From contig JAFDTP010000078.1 of the NCBI GenBank assembly GCA_019594195.1, positions 1 to 7,692 of the forward strand: a stretch of 7,692 nucleotides of DNA, written 5' to 3'. This document shows positions 1 to 5,529 of this stretch, in pieces (position 1 is the first letter of the stretch; each line of letters opens with the position of its first letter). The notes under the pieces are model-generated. The model was not told where the DNA came from, did no database searches, and was given only the letters and a program-made list of their open reading frames with translations. Made by a program: the position numbers and the translations under genes. The stretch comes from Thermoplasmata archaeon (lineage in GTDB: Archaea > Thermoplasmatota > Thermoplasmata > Halarchaeoplasmatales > Halarchaeoplasmataceae).

Positions 1-383
1 AGTAGAGAATCGGCTTTCTCCGACGTCGCTATTATCACGTCGTTCTCCTTCAAAGTTGGATCAGGATTGTCGTAATTCCCCATGGATAGACCCACTTTTA
101 TACCGAGCTGCTCAAATCTTCTCAGCTCGTCCAGTTTTTCAGACGCGAGTGCTCTCAGCGGAACTATGTAAAGAGCTTTACCGCCTTCTTCCATGACCCG
201 TTTTATTATACCGAGATAAGCCAAGAGTGATTTTCCACTAGCGGTCGGATAAGCGAAAACGCAGTTGTTTCCGTTCAAAACATCGTCTACACCTTCTTCT
301 TGCGGAGGATAAAGCTCTTCTATCCCCTCGTTTCGGATCACTTCTTTGGCGTCTTCCGGTATATCTAGGTCTTCGACTTTCAT
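1..383 (-). CDS. hel308: Hel308-family DNA helicase, N-terminal part (cut by window edge)
   Basis: An open frame reads leftward from an ATG at 383-381 and leaves the window without a stop, giving the first 127 residues. It shows the superfamily 2 Ski2/Hel308 N-terminal motifs in order: a Q-motif-like YPPQ (about 25-28), Walker A PTASGKS (46-52), motif Ia-like PLRALASEK (75-83), and the start of the ATSEKADSL segment (119-127) that follows motif Ib in Hel308. Hel308 is a 3'-5' ATP-dependent DNA helicase acting at stalled replication forks in archaea. The DEAH box, winged helix and ratchet domains would lie outside the window. No Shine-Dalgarno sequence precedes the ATG, so a leaderless or short-leader transcript is likely. 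It is divergent from the membrane protein gene at 498. Family assignment is firm; completeness cannot be judged. Confidence 0.9.
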   Translation of the reverse strand, partial: MKVEDLDIPEDAKEVIRNEGIEELYPPQEEGVDDVLNGNNCVFAYPTASGKSLLAYLGIIKRVMEEGGKALYIVPLRALASEKLDELRRFEQLGIKVGLSMGNYDNPDPTLKENDVIIATSEKADSL

Positions 384-423
384 GAGGAGCAACACTCTCT
401 GAACGGGTCATTTGGATTAGGTG

Positions 424-432
424 TACTAAAAG
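424..432 (-). promoter_or_regulatory. Possible TATA box for the helicase gene
   Basis: Read on the minus strand this is CTTTTAGTA, about 40 nt before the helicase ATG. That spacing would give a leader of roughly 15-20 nt. The match to an archaeal TATA box is weak and no better candidate lies closer, so this is tentative. Confidence 0.25.
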
Positions 433-458
433 TTAGTGATTTTCCTCTTAAAGATTTG

Positions 459-470
459 AGGTTTTAAATA
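459..470 (+). promoter_or_regulatory. TATA box (AGGTTTTAAATA) for the membrane protein gene
   Basis: AGGTTTTAAATA combines a purine-rich BRE-like start with a TATA element and ends 28 nt before the ATG at 498. That predicts transcription starting a few bases before the codon. The same 12-mer recurs at 5449-5460 ahead of another gene, which supports its being a promoter element. Confidence 0.6.
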
Positions 471-497
471 TCACGATTTTATTAGGAACGCAGAGAG

Positions 498-923
498 ATG
501 CCCCTGTTAAATTCTTATCAGGCCGCCGTAGGCGGAGTACTTGTTGTATTGATCTTCGGTGTGGTGGTGGAGAAACACTACGTTAGTAAATCCACCGTAT
601 TCTACAATCTCCTCTCATTTATACTGCTTTTAGCCTCGATAGAGATCTCTAATCTTCTACTTTCCGGTCTCATAATATATCTCGTTCTCGGAGCAGCGGT
701 GATGAAACTCGAACTCAAACCTCTGTATCCCGCCTTCGGAGCCCGAGCTTATGGGTCTCTTGCGCTGGTCCTTCTTTTGGAGGGGAGGAAGTTCATACCA
801 GGGATAGAAGGAAGAGGTACGTATGAATCCTTTGGATTATTGCTTTTATTGTGGATATTTGTTACTTTGATCGTTCATCTTATCGGAAGATGGTATCAGA
901 AGCAACATTGGAATATCTTTTGA
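498..923 (+). CDS. Small multi-spanning membrane protein, function unknown
   Basis: I do not recognise this 141-residue protein. It is strongly hydrophobic, with likely membrane segments at about 8-24, 33-49, 52-69, 82-95 (short) and 110-129, and a short polar C-terminal tail rich in aromatic and basic residues (RWYQKQHW, 131-138). There is no signal-peptidase site, cysteine pair or charged catalytic cluster to suggest an enzyme. The ATG at 498 fits the TATA box ending at 470 and implies a very short leader; there is no convincing Shine-Dalgarno site. The downstream PUA gene has its own TATA box, so this is probably a single-gene transcript. It is divergent from the Hel308 gene across 114 bp, which does not by itself suggest a shared function. 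Confidence 0.75.
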   Translation: MPLLNSYQAAVGGVLVVLIFGVVVEKHYVSKSTVFYNLLSFILLLASIEISNLLLSGLIIYLVLGAAVMKLELKPLYPAFGARAYGSLALVLLLEGRKFIPGIEGRGTYESFGLLLLLWIFVTLIVHLIGRWYQKQHWNIF

Positions 924-950
924 GATAAAGTTCTAAAACGACAAAAATGA

Positions 951-958
951 TTTATAAA
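951..958 (+). promoter_or_regulatory. TATA box TTTATAAA for the pre-PUA gene
   Basis: This is a consensus archaeal TATA box ending 22 nt before the ATG at 980, so the transcript would begin at or next to that codon (leaderless). It lies inside the longer reading that would start at 947, which argues against that earlier start. Confidence 0.7.
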
Positions 959-979
959 CGGGATTTTTATTCAGTCTCG

Positions 980-1453
980 ATGGAACTGAAAAATCAGCAC
1001 CGCCTGAAAGACAAAAAGATCGAGGACTACTCTAATGAGATGGAGGCAAGATTAGGTGACTCTCCATTCGATACCGGCGATCCCGTCGACACAGCAGACA
1101 CTTCAGAAGGTCAAGTTCTTTTGTTAAAAGGTGAAACGATAGCCACCTTCTTCGATGGGGAGGTCTTTCCTACGATCAAAGGACTGCTGAATATCGACGC
1201 GACAAAAAGTTTTGTTACAGTGGATATGGGTGCAGTAGAGTTCGTTTACAACGGAGCGGACATAATGGCTCCCGGCATAGTAGATGCCGATGAAGATATA
1301 GAAGAAGGTGATCTAGTGTGGATAAGGGACATCGAACACAAAAAACCTTTAGCGGTCGGAAGGGCGATGAACGATGGTGAACACATGATAAAAGCAGAGG
1401 AGGGGAAGGTGGTAAGAAGTCTTCACCACGTTGGAGATGGAAGATTCGACTAA
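980..1453 (+). CDS. Pre-PUA/PUA domain RNA-binding protein (MCT-1/Tma20-like)
   Basis: This 157-residue protein has the archaeal pre-PUA plus PUA arrangement. The N-terminal module (about 1-75) opens with the typical KNQHRLKDKKI stretch. The PUA fold (about 77-153) shows VTVDMGAVEFVYNGADIMAPGI, then GDLVWIRD, and the late GRAM and VVRSLHHVGDGR segments. Relatives are archaeal counterparts of eukaryotic MCT-1/Tma20, which bind RNA or ribosomes and act in translation re-initiation or recycling; the exact archaeal role is inferred. The same frame is open to an ATG at 947, but the TATA box at 951-958 lies between the two starts and family members begin near MELKNQH, so 980 is preferred. The 26-50 region is acidic and Ser/Thr rich. 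It converges with the isomerase gene, with only 2 bp between their stops. Confidence 0.85.
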   Translation: MELKNQHRLKDKKIEDYSNEMEARLGDSPFDTGDPVDTADTSEGQVLLLKGETIATFFDGEVFPTIKGLLNIDATKSFVTVDMGAVEFVYNGADIMAPGIVDADEDIEEGDLVWIRDIEHKKPLAVGRAMNDGEHMIKAEEGKVVRSLHHVGDGRFD

Positions 1454-1455
1454 AG

Positions 1456-2499
1456 CTACAGCCTCGACTTGAGTTCATCGATGATGGATACGGGAGAAGG
1501 ATCCTTGCCCCTCAATAAAGCCAGATAGATACTGACATAGTCACCGAGATAGACCAGGTATAATATCCTTGCAAGCTGTGTATCCGCGTCGGTCCAGACC
1601 TCGACCATATCTTCGACCTCTCCTTCAAATACCAGTTCTTTCGTAAGCTGTATACGCCTGTTTATTTTATCGGGCTCTTTTTCATCTCTGAGTAATATCG
1701 GTATGAATTCTTCTCTTTTTTGATCACCTTTCCACCCGACTATCTCATTATGATTCATCTCGGGGATAGCGCCGTACCACGACAGGATCTCAGAGTTTTC
1801 GTTGAACTGTGTGTGCCAGCGATTCGCAACAGCATTGTAGATAGAATGACCATAAACGATCGGGATCTTACCATCGATAAGCTCGGCCATCTTCTTCGCT
1901 TCGTTATCTTCAGTCGGTACGTCCGCCTTGATCCTATCTCTTAACTCTTTCAAAGCTTTCACCGAATCGATTATATCCACTTCAGAATCATAGATCAAAA
2001 GTTCGCTGAGCAGTTTAAGAACAGGCACGAAGAGGAAAGCAAAGGCAGCTCTAGGGGGGTATCCGGTCGGCGCCTTCAAAAGCACAAATCTTTCTTTTTT
2101 GCATAGGTCTTTGAGTTCGCCGTTCGAGGTGATAGCAACCACTTTTGCATCTCTCTTCATGCCTTCCCTCGCTGCGCTAAGAGTCTCCTCTGTATTGCCT
2201 GAATAGGAGACGACTATCAAGAGGGTGTCTTCTCCGACAAATGAAGGAAGAGTATAATCTCTGTTGACGTATATGGGAACACTTATCCTGTTGGCTAAGA
2301 AGCTCTTCAAAGTGTCCCCAACTATAGCCGATCCTCCCATCCCGGTAACAACTATGTTGTCGGGCTGAAACGGTAAAAGATTGATATCAGTTCTCTCAAC
2401 AACGTCCTCTATCTGTTCGGGAAATCTCTCTAGAGTTTTGAGCATATCGTTCGAATCTAATTCAGACATCTTTTTGGGATCGTCTAGCATAATTTTCAC
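1456..2499 (-). CDS. Bifunctional phosphoglucose/phosphomannose isomerase (SIS domain)
   Basis: This 347-residue protein interconverts glucose 6-phosphate or mannose 6-phosphate with fructose 6-phosphate, feeding glycolysis/gluconeogenesis and mannose-containing glycans. The first SIS domain carries TGMGGSAIVGD (52-62) and the sugar-phosphate loop VVSYSGNTEET (97-107), followed by YPPRAAFA (147-154) with a conserved Arg150. The second SIS domain carries NENSE (233-237) and MNHNEIVGW (248-256). Glu234 and His250 are 16 residues apart, as are the catalytic Glu203 and His219 described for the Pyrobaculum aerophilum enzyme, as I recall them, so the active site looks intact. The frame opens with GTG at 2499; an ATG lies three codons later at 2490. 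A TATA-like box at 2531-2524 favours the GTG with a leaderless transcript. The gene diverges from ribB and cytosolic location is expected. Confidence 0.92.
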   Translation of the reverse strand: MKIMLDDPKKMSELDSNDMLKTLERFPEQIEDVVERTDINLLPFQPDNIVVTGMGGSAIVGDTLKSFLANRISVPIYVNRDYTLPSFVGEDTLLIVVSYSGNTEETLSAAREGMKRDAKVVAITSNGELKDLCKKERFVLLKAPTGYPPRAAFAFLFVPVLKLLSELLIYDSEVDIIDSVKALKELRDRIKADVPTEDNEAKKMAELIDGKIPIVYGHSIYNAVANRWHTQFNENSEILSWYGAIPEMNHNEIVGWKGDQKREEFIPILLRDEKEPDKINRRIQLTKELVFEGEVEDMVEVWTDADTQLARILYLVYLGDYVSIYLALLRGKDPSPVSIIDELKSRL

Positions 2500-2523
2500 G
2501 CCATCAGAATATGGTTTTCAAGG

Positions 2524-2531
2524 TAAATAAA
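2524..2531 (-). promoter_or_regulatory. TATA-like box for the isomerase gene
   Basis: On the minus strand this reads TTTATTTA and ends 25 nt before the GTG at 2499. It fits leaderless expression from that codon, or a roughly 10-nt leader if the ATG at 2490 is used. Confidence 0.5.
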
Positions 2532-2553
2532 TCTCACGATGACCAAAACTCTA

Positions 2554-2560
2554 TTATAAA
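2554..2560 (+). promoter_or_regulatory. TATA box TTATAAA for the rib operon
   Basis: TTATAAA ends 23 nt before the ribB ATG at 2583, which predicts a leaderless mRNA. There is therefore no room for an FMN riboswitch; any control of the operon would be at transcription. A tandem TTGAATTGAA at 2571-2580 lies between this box and the start codon. Confidence 0.7.
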
Positions 2561-2582
2561 CCAATAATACTTGAATTGAACG

Positions 2583-3284
2583 ATGAACGAAGAACTTGAG
2601 CACGTTATTGAGAGGTTGGAGAGCGGCGGATTGGTGATGATCTACGACAACGATGAGCGCGAAGACGAGATAGATCTAGTGACTCCTTCCGCAAATATCA
2701 CGCCCCAGAAGATAAGGACCTTGAGAAGAGACGCCGGTGGATTGATCTGTGTCACTGTTCCGCCGGAGACTTGGAAGAAATTGAACTTACCGTATCTAAG
2801 CGATCTGTTCGAGGAATCCTCTGATGAGTACACCATTTTATCCAAGATGAAAGCTGACGACATCCCTTACGATGAAAGGTCCACCTTTTCACTGACAGTT
2901 AACCACCGCGATACTTTTACAGGGATAACAGATATCGATAGAGCGTTGACTATCCAACGATTCGCGAAGATGGCCAAAGAGATGGAAGATGTATCGACTG
3001 AAGAAGCACAACAGATGTTCGGAGACGAATTCAGGACTCCAGGTCACGTTTTCTTACTCAATGCGACCGAAGGTCTGGTAAAAGAAAGACAAGGCCATAC
3101 CGAATTGGCTACCGCATTGATGAAGCTGACAGACATGTATCCAAGCATGACCATATGTGAGATGCTCTCTGACCAGGGAGATAGTCTCGACTTGGAACAG
3201 GCCTCACGATACGGTGAAAAAAACGACATACCACTGATCGAAGGTGAAAAGATAAAAGATGTGATGAAGGATAAAGATGTCTAA
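2583..3284 (+). CDS. ribB: 3,4-dihydroxy-2-butanone 4-phosphate synthase
   Basis: RibB (233 residues, close to the usual single-domain archaeal size) converts ribulose 5-phosphate to 3,4-dihydroxy-2-butanone 4-phosphate plus formate, the four-carbon donor for lumazine. The sequence shows the acidic metal- and substrate-binding loop DEREDEIDLV (24-33), GGLICV with Cys56, the NHRDTFTGIT stretch (107-116), RTPGHVFLL (151-159), the RQGHTE motif (169-174) and CEMLSDQG (192-199). The loop has Ile30 where many bacterial enzymes have Gly. There is no fused GTP cyclohydrolase II domain, as expected in archaea. The ATG sits 23 nt after a TATA box with no Shine-Dalgarno site. It is the first gene of a four-gene riboflavin operon and overlaps ribL by 8 nt, so the two are probably translationally coupled. 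Confidence 0.95.
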   Translation: MNEELEHVIERLESGGLVMIYDNDEREDEIDLVTPSANITPQKIRTLRRDAGGLICVTVPPETWKKLNLPYLSDLFEESSDEYTILSKMKADDIPYDERSTFSLTVNHRDTFTGITDIDRALTIQRFAKMAKEMEDVSTEEAQQMFGDEFRTPGHVFLLNATEGLVKERQGHTELATALMKLTDMYPSMTICEMLSDQGDSLDLEQASRYGEKNDIPLIEGEKIKDVMKDKDV

Positions 3285-3744
3285 AACAAGAGTCATGGCA
3301 GGAGGAACATTCGACATATTGCATCTCGGCCATCTACACTATCTACAGGAAGCCAAAGAGATGGGCGACGAGTTGGTCGTGATCATCGCGTGCGATAAGA
3401 CGGTAAGAGAACACAAGCACGAACCACTGATGGACGAAGAAGTCAGGAGAGAGATGGTAGGCGCTTTGAAGCCCGTAGATGAAGCTATCGTGGGCAGTGA
3501 AGAAGACAAATTCGATACCGTAGAAGAAGTAGATCCTGACATAATCGCTCTTGGTTATGATCAAAGACATGCTGAAGAAAAATTGAAAGAAGACCTAAGG
3601 GTCAGAGGAATGGACGACATAGAGGTCAAAAGGATGTCCCATCACAGTCATGAGCTGGACAGTACTAGATACATCATAAGGAAGATAATAGACTGGTACA
3701 GTATGAAAAAAGAGTTGGAGAAAGCGGAAGAGGAGGAAGATTAG
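3277..3744 (+). CDS. ribL: Archaeal FAD synthetase (FMN adenylyltransferase)
   Basis: RibL (155 residues) belongs to the cytidylyltransferase-like nucleotidyltransferase fold and transfers AMP from ATP to FMN to make FAD. The nucleotide-binding signature GGTFDILHLGH (9-19) includes the HxGH motif H16-L-G-H19; other family features are GDELVVIIACD (30-39 region), EEVRREMVGALKPVDEAIVG (54-73) and PDIIALGYDQR (87-97). The late segment around DSTRYIIRK (128-136) stands where this family has its second ATP-binding motif. Cys39 is the only cysteine, whereas the Methanocaldococcus enzyme is recalled to have C-terminal cysteines. The tail is strongly acidic. It overlaps the end of ribB by 8 nt and its stop directly abuts the ribC start. 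A related cytidylyltransferase acting on another substrate is the main alternative, but the operon context favours FAD synthetase. Confidence 0.9.
   Translation: MSKTRVMAGGTFDILHLGHLHYLQEAKEMGDELVVIIACDKTVREHKHEPLMDEEVRREMVGALKPVDEAIVGSEEDKFDTVEEVDPDIIALGYDQRHAEEKLKEDLRVRGMDDIEVKRMSHHSHELDSTRYIIRKIIDWYSMKKELEKAEEEED
3732..3736 (+). promoter_or_regulatory. Shine-Dalgarno GGAGG for ribC
   Basis: GGAGG lies 8 nt before the ribC ATG at 3745, inside the Glu-rich end of ribL. The poly-Glu tail codons of ribL thus double as the ribosome binding site. Confidence 0.65.
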
Positions 3745-4206
3745 ATGAAAAAGATCGGTATAGCAGACACTACCTTCGCAAGATTCGATATGTATAAGAG
3801 TGTGAAAGACGAACTCTCAAAGACGGGAACGGGCTATGAGATAGAAAGATACACGGTTCCCGGTATCAAAGACCTAGCTATCGCGTGCAAAAAACTTATC
3901 GATAACGGTTGTGATATAGTCATCGCGCTGGGCATGCCCGGACCCGAACCTATAGATAAGCAGTGCGCAGACCAAGCCTCGAAAGCGCTGCTGTATGTGG
4001 AGATAGAGACGGGCAAACATATAATCGAAGTCTTCGTACACGAGGACGAAGCCGACGATGAACGCGAGTTGAAAGAACTCGCGGACCAGAGAGCAAGAGA
4101 GCATGCCGTCAACGTTTACGATCTCCTGTTCAGGCCCGAACGATTGGAAGAGCGGGCGGGAAAAGGAGCGAGAGAAGGATATCCCGACGTAGGACCCTTG
4201 AGGTGA
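3745..4206 (+). CDS. ribC: Riboflavin synthase, archaeal type
   Basis: RibC (153 residues) dismutates two molecules of 6,7-dimethyl-8-ribityllumazine into riboflavin and 5-amino-6-ribitylaminouracil. This archaeal family is related to lumazine synthase, not to the bacterial two-barrel RibE. Diagnostic stretches are IADTTFARFDM (6-16), TVPGIKDLAIACKKL (37-51), ALGMPGPEPIDKQC (61-74), and an acidic helix-rich C-terminal half ending in GYPDVGPLR. Length is close to the Methanocaldococcus enzyme. The ATG at 3745 immediately follows the ribL stop and has a GGAGG site 8 nt upstream. It is followed after 6 bp by the paralogous ribH, an arrangement consistent with an ancient tandem duplication and with coordinated production of the two enzymes. 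Confidence 0.94.
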   Translation: MKKIGIADTTFARFDMYKSVKDELSKTGTGYEIERYTVPGIKDLAIACKKLIDNGCDIVIALGMPGPEPIDKQCADQASKALLYVEIETGKHIIEVFVHEDEADDERELKELADQRAREHAVNVYDLLFRPERLEERAGKGAREGYPDVGPLR

Positions 4207-4207
4207 T
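4200..4207 (+). promoter_or_regulatory. Shine-Dalgarno GAGGTGAT for ribH
   Basis: GAGGTGAT is an extended match to the complement of the 16S rRNA 3' end, 5 nt before the ribH ATG at 4213, and it includes the ribC stop codon TGA (4204-4206). Confidence 0.8.
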
Positions 4208-4212
4208 GAAAT

Positions 4213-4626
4213 ATGGCAGAAGATATGAAATTAGGAATAGTTGTATCTGAATTCAACTACGATATAAATCAGATGATGTTGAAGCGAGCGGAAGAACATG
4301 CCGAGTTTTTGGGAGCTGAAGTAGAAGAAGTGATGCGTGTTCCCGGGGTCTTCGATATGCCCCTCGGTATAAAGAAACTGCTGGAGAAAGACAGTATCGA
4401 CGGCGTCGTAACGCTGGGTACTGTGATCAAAGGTGAGACGGAACACGATAAGACTGTGATGTCTCATGCCGCTAGAAAGATGACCGATCTTGAACTAGAA
4501 TACGACAAGCCCGTCAGTCTTGGCGTTACTGGGCCAGGTATGAGCAGGATGCAGGCCCAGGAGAGGATAGAGCGGGCCAAGAATGCGGTGGAATCCGCAG
4601 TGAAGATGTACGAGCGCACGCGCTGA
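4213..4626 (+). CDS. ribH: 6,7-dimethyl-8-ribityllumazine synthase
   Basis: RibH (137 residues) condenses 3,4-dihydroxy-2-butanone 4-phosphate with 5-amino-6-ribitylaminouracil. Features seen are VVSEFN (10-15; Phe14-Asn15 is the pyrimidine-binding pair), RVPGVFDMP (42-50; Asp48 where Glu is usual), and the phosphate-binding and catalytic loop [11 protein letters not shown] (69-79) with the expected catalytic His78. The C-terminal [15 protein letters not shown] (104-118) is the archaeal version of the final substrate-contact region. Family members assemble into icosahedral or pentameric particles. It is the last gene of the ribB-ribL-ribC-ribH operon, with a strong Shine-Dalgarno site and a T-run shortly after the stop. 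An internal ATG at codon 5 is possible, but the site spacing supports the first. Confidence 0.95.
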   Translation: MAEDMKLGIVVSEFNYDINQMMLKRAEEHAEFLGAEVEEVMRVPGVFDMPLGIKKLLEKDSIDGVVTLGTVIKGETEHDKTVMSHAARKMTDLELEYDKPVSLGVTGPGMSRMQAQERIERAKNAVESAVKMYERTR

Positions 4627-4645
4627 ATACATCATCTAAAAACCC

Positions 4646-4650
4646 TTTTT
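4646..4650 (+). terminator. Short T-run after ribH, possible archaeal terminator
   Basis: A run of five T residues about 20 nt after the ribH stop, without a stem-loop, is the kind of site where archaeal RNA polymerase can terminate. It merges with TTTTTATTAAA (4646-4656), which could alternatively be a TATA box for the next gene. Confidence 0.4.
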
Positions 4651-4653
4651 ATT

Positions 4654-4660
4654 AAAGGAG
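4654..4660 (+). promoter_or_regulatory. Shine-Dalgarno-like AAAGGAG before the zinc-ribbon gene
   Basis: AAAGGAG lies 11 nt before the TTG at 4672, a slightly long spacing. It supports that unusual start codon and possible read-through from the rib operon. Confidence 0.4.
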
Positions 4661-4671
4661 TAGAGACCTCA

Positions 4672-4998
4672 TTGACAGGATTATTGGGTCCGATCTTGTT
4701 ACCATTTACAATCTTGATATTCCTGGCCATCGGTATATTGGGGATCATCGCTGTCGTGATACTTCTAGAATTGTTCAGAAGGGGATCTACCAAAAGATGT
4801 CCTCACTGTGGAAACCGTATACCTACTGACGCGGTGTGGTGCAAGTTCTGCAGAGCGGACCTGACCAGCGAGTCGACGCCGTTCGTGAGGGAGGCGGGTG
4901 GAGAAGATAAGACTTGTCCAGATTGTGGTGGATCTATGGATTATGTCGAAAAAAATGATAGATGGTACTGTACCTACTGCAGTAAGTACGGACGATGA
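4672..4998 (+). CDS. Membrane-anchored protein with two zinc ribbons
   Basis: This 108-residue protein has one long N-terminal membrane helix (about 5-33), then a basic stop-transfer stretch (FRRGSTKR), then two treble CxxC pairs: C43/C46 with C57/C60, and C82/C85 with C100/C103. Each quartet fits a rubredoxin-like zinc ribbon facing the cytosol by the positive-inside rule. No partner or target can be named; such proteins are common and mostly uncharacterised in archaea. The only starts are TTG codons (4672, or 4684 at codon 5). The first fits the AAAGGAG site; the second fits leaderless expression from a TTTTTATTAAA box at 4646-4656. It lies 45 bp after ribH on the same strand and converges with the YbjQ gene, with 7 bp between stops. 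Confidence 0.8.
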   Translation: MTGLLGPILLPFTILIFLAIGILGIIAVVILLELFRRGSTKRCPHCGNRIPTDAVWCKFCRADLTSESTPFVREAGGEDKTCPDCGGSMDYVEKNDRWYCTYCSKYGR

Positions 4999-5005
4999 TT
5001 TTGAT

Positions 5006-5380
5006 CTATCCCTGAGGGGGTGGAGGAGTCTGTTGGACACCCATGTTTCTTCCATCGGAAGGCGGGTTTTTCAATTTTACAGCTGTTCCGTAAGCCAGTA
5101 TCTCTGCCCCGCCGCCGGTGATCTTGGAAGTCATGAATCTTACGTTGACTACCGCATCTGCGTTCAACCTCTGAGCTTCCTGTACCATCCTGCCTAATGC
5201 TTCTTCTCTGGCATCGGTCATCAGATCTGAATAAGCTTTCAATTCACCCCCGAATATGTTCCTGATGCCCTGAGTGAAGTCTCTGACGGCGTTCTTAGCT
5301 CTGACCGTATTACCTCTCACAAGACCAAGATCCTTCTCGATCTCGTTTCCTTCGATCTTTTCTTTGTTGGTTATGTGCAT
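5006..5380 (-). CDS. YbjQ/UPF0145-family protein with proline-rich tail
   Basis: The 124-residue product matches the YbjQ (UPF0145, DUF74) family: an opening MHITNKEKIEGNEI, then GLVRGNTVRAKNAVRD (19-34), the helix with AREEALGRMVQEAQRLNADAV (58-78 region), and ITGGGAEILAYGTAVKL (87-103). Family members form pentameric rings and have been called heavy-metal-binding by structure, but no biochemical role is settled. After the domain a 20-residue tail rich in Pro, Gly and Gln (104-124, with PPPP near the end) is added. The frame is open to a GTG at 5386, but ATG at 5380 fits both the family N-terminus and the TATA box at 5410-5401 for a leaderless mRNA. It is convergent with the zinc-ribbon gene. 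Confidence 0.88.
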   Translation of the reverse strand: MHITNKEKIEGNEIEKDLGLVRGNTVRAKNAVRDFTQGIRNIFGGELKAYSDLMTDAREEALGRMVQEAQRLNADAVVNVRFMTSKITGGGAEILAYGTAVKLKNPPSDGRNMGVQQTPPPPQG

Positions 5381-5400
5381 GGTCACGGATTTGTATTATC

Positions 5401-5410
5401 TTATATAAAA
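5401..5410 (-). promoter_or_regulatory. TATA box for the YbjQ-family gene
   Basis: Read on the minus strand this is TTTTATATAA, ending 21 nt before the ATG at 5380. It supports that start over the GTG at 5386 and a leaderless transcript. Confidence 0.65.
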
Positions 5411-5448
5411 TCTTTTTATTATGACCCAGTGTTTGTGAGTTTTAAGAA

Positions 5449-5468
5449 AGGTTTTAAATAAAATAAAA
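5449..5468 (+). promoter_or_regulatory. TATA-rich promoter ahead of the orphan basic protein
   Basis: AGGTTTTAAATA (5449-5460), identical to the element at 459-470, runs on into a further A/T stretch (AAATAAAA). The box ends 31 nt before an ATG at 5491 but about 60 nt before the main gene start at 5520, so the mRNA probably begins near 5483-5491 and carries the small ORF at 5491-5529. Confidence 0.55.
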
Positions 5469-5490
5469 GTGTCAACCCAAACAACTAAGT

Positions 5491-5529
5491 ATGTTAAAAT
5501 GGATGAGTATTAATGACCTATGGAAATGA
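5491..5529 (+). CDS. Possible 12-codon leader ORF overlapping the next gene
   Basis: ATG at 5491 opens a 12-residue frame reading MLKWMSINDLWK and stops with TGA at 5527-5529. The stop overlaps an in-frame ATG of the next gene at 5526 as ATGA, a typical coupling arrangement. Its ATG, and not the main gene start, sits at the normal distance from the TATA box. It may be a leader peptide that couples or regulates translation of the basic protein, or chance. Nothing in its sequence suggests a function of its own. Confidence 0.3.
   Translation: MLKWMSINDLWK

Noticed and set aside
1215..1478. Minus-strand open frame of 87 codons opposite the PUA gene
   Set aside because: It is antisense to the conserved PUA domain and its composition (Arg, Leu, Cys, Pro rich) is typical of a chance frame.
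2500..2582. FMN riboswitch ahead of ribB
   Set aside because: The TATA box is only 23 nt from the start codon, leaving no leader RNA, and no RFN-element sequences are seen.
4898..5197. Plus-strand open frame of 99 codons between the zinc-ribbon and YbjQ genes
   Set aside because: It overlaps the cysteine-rich end of one well-supported gene and runs antisense to another; its product has no family features.
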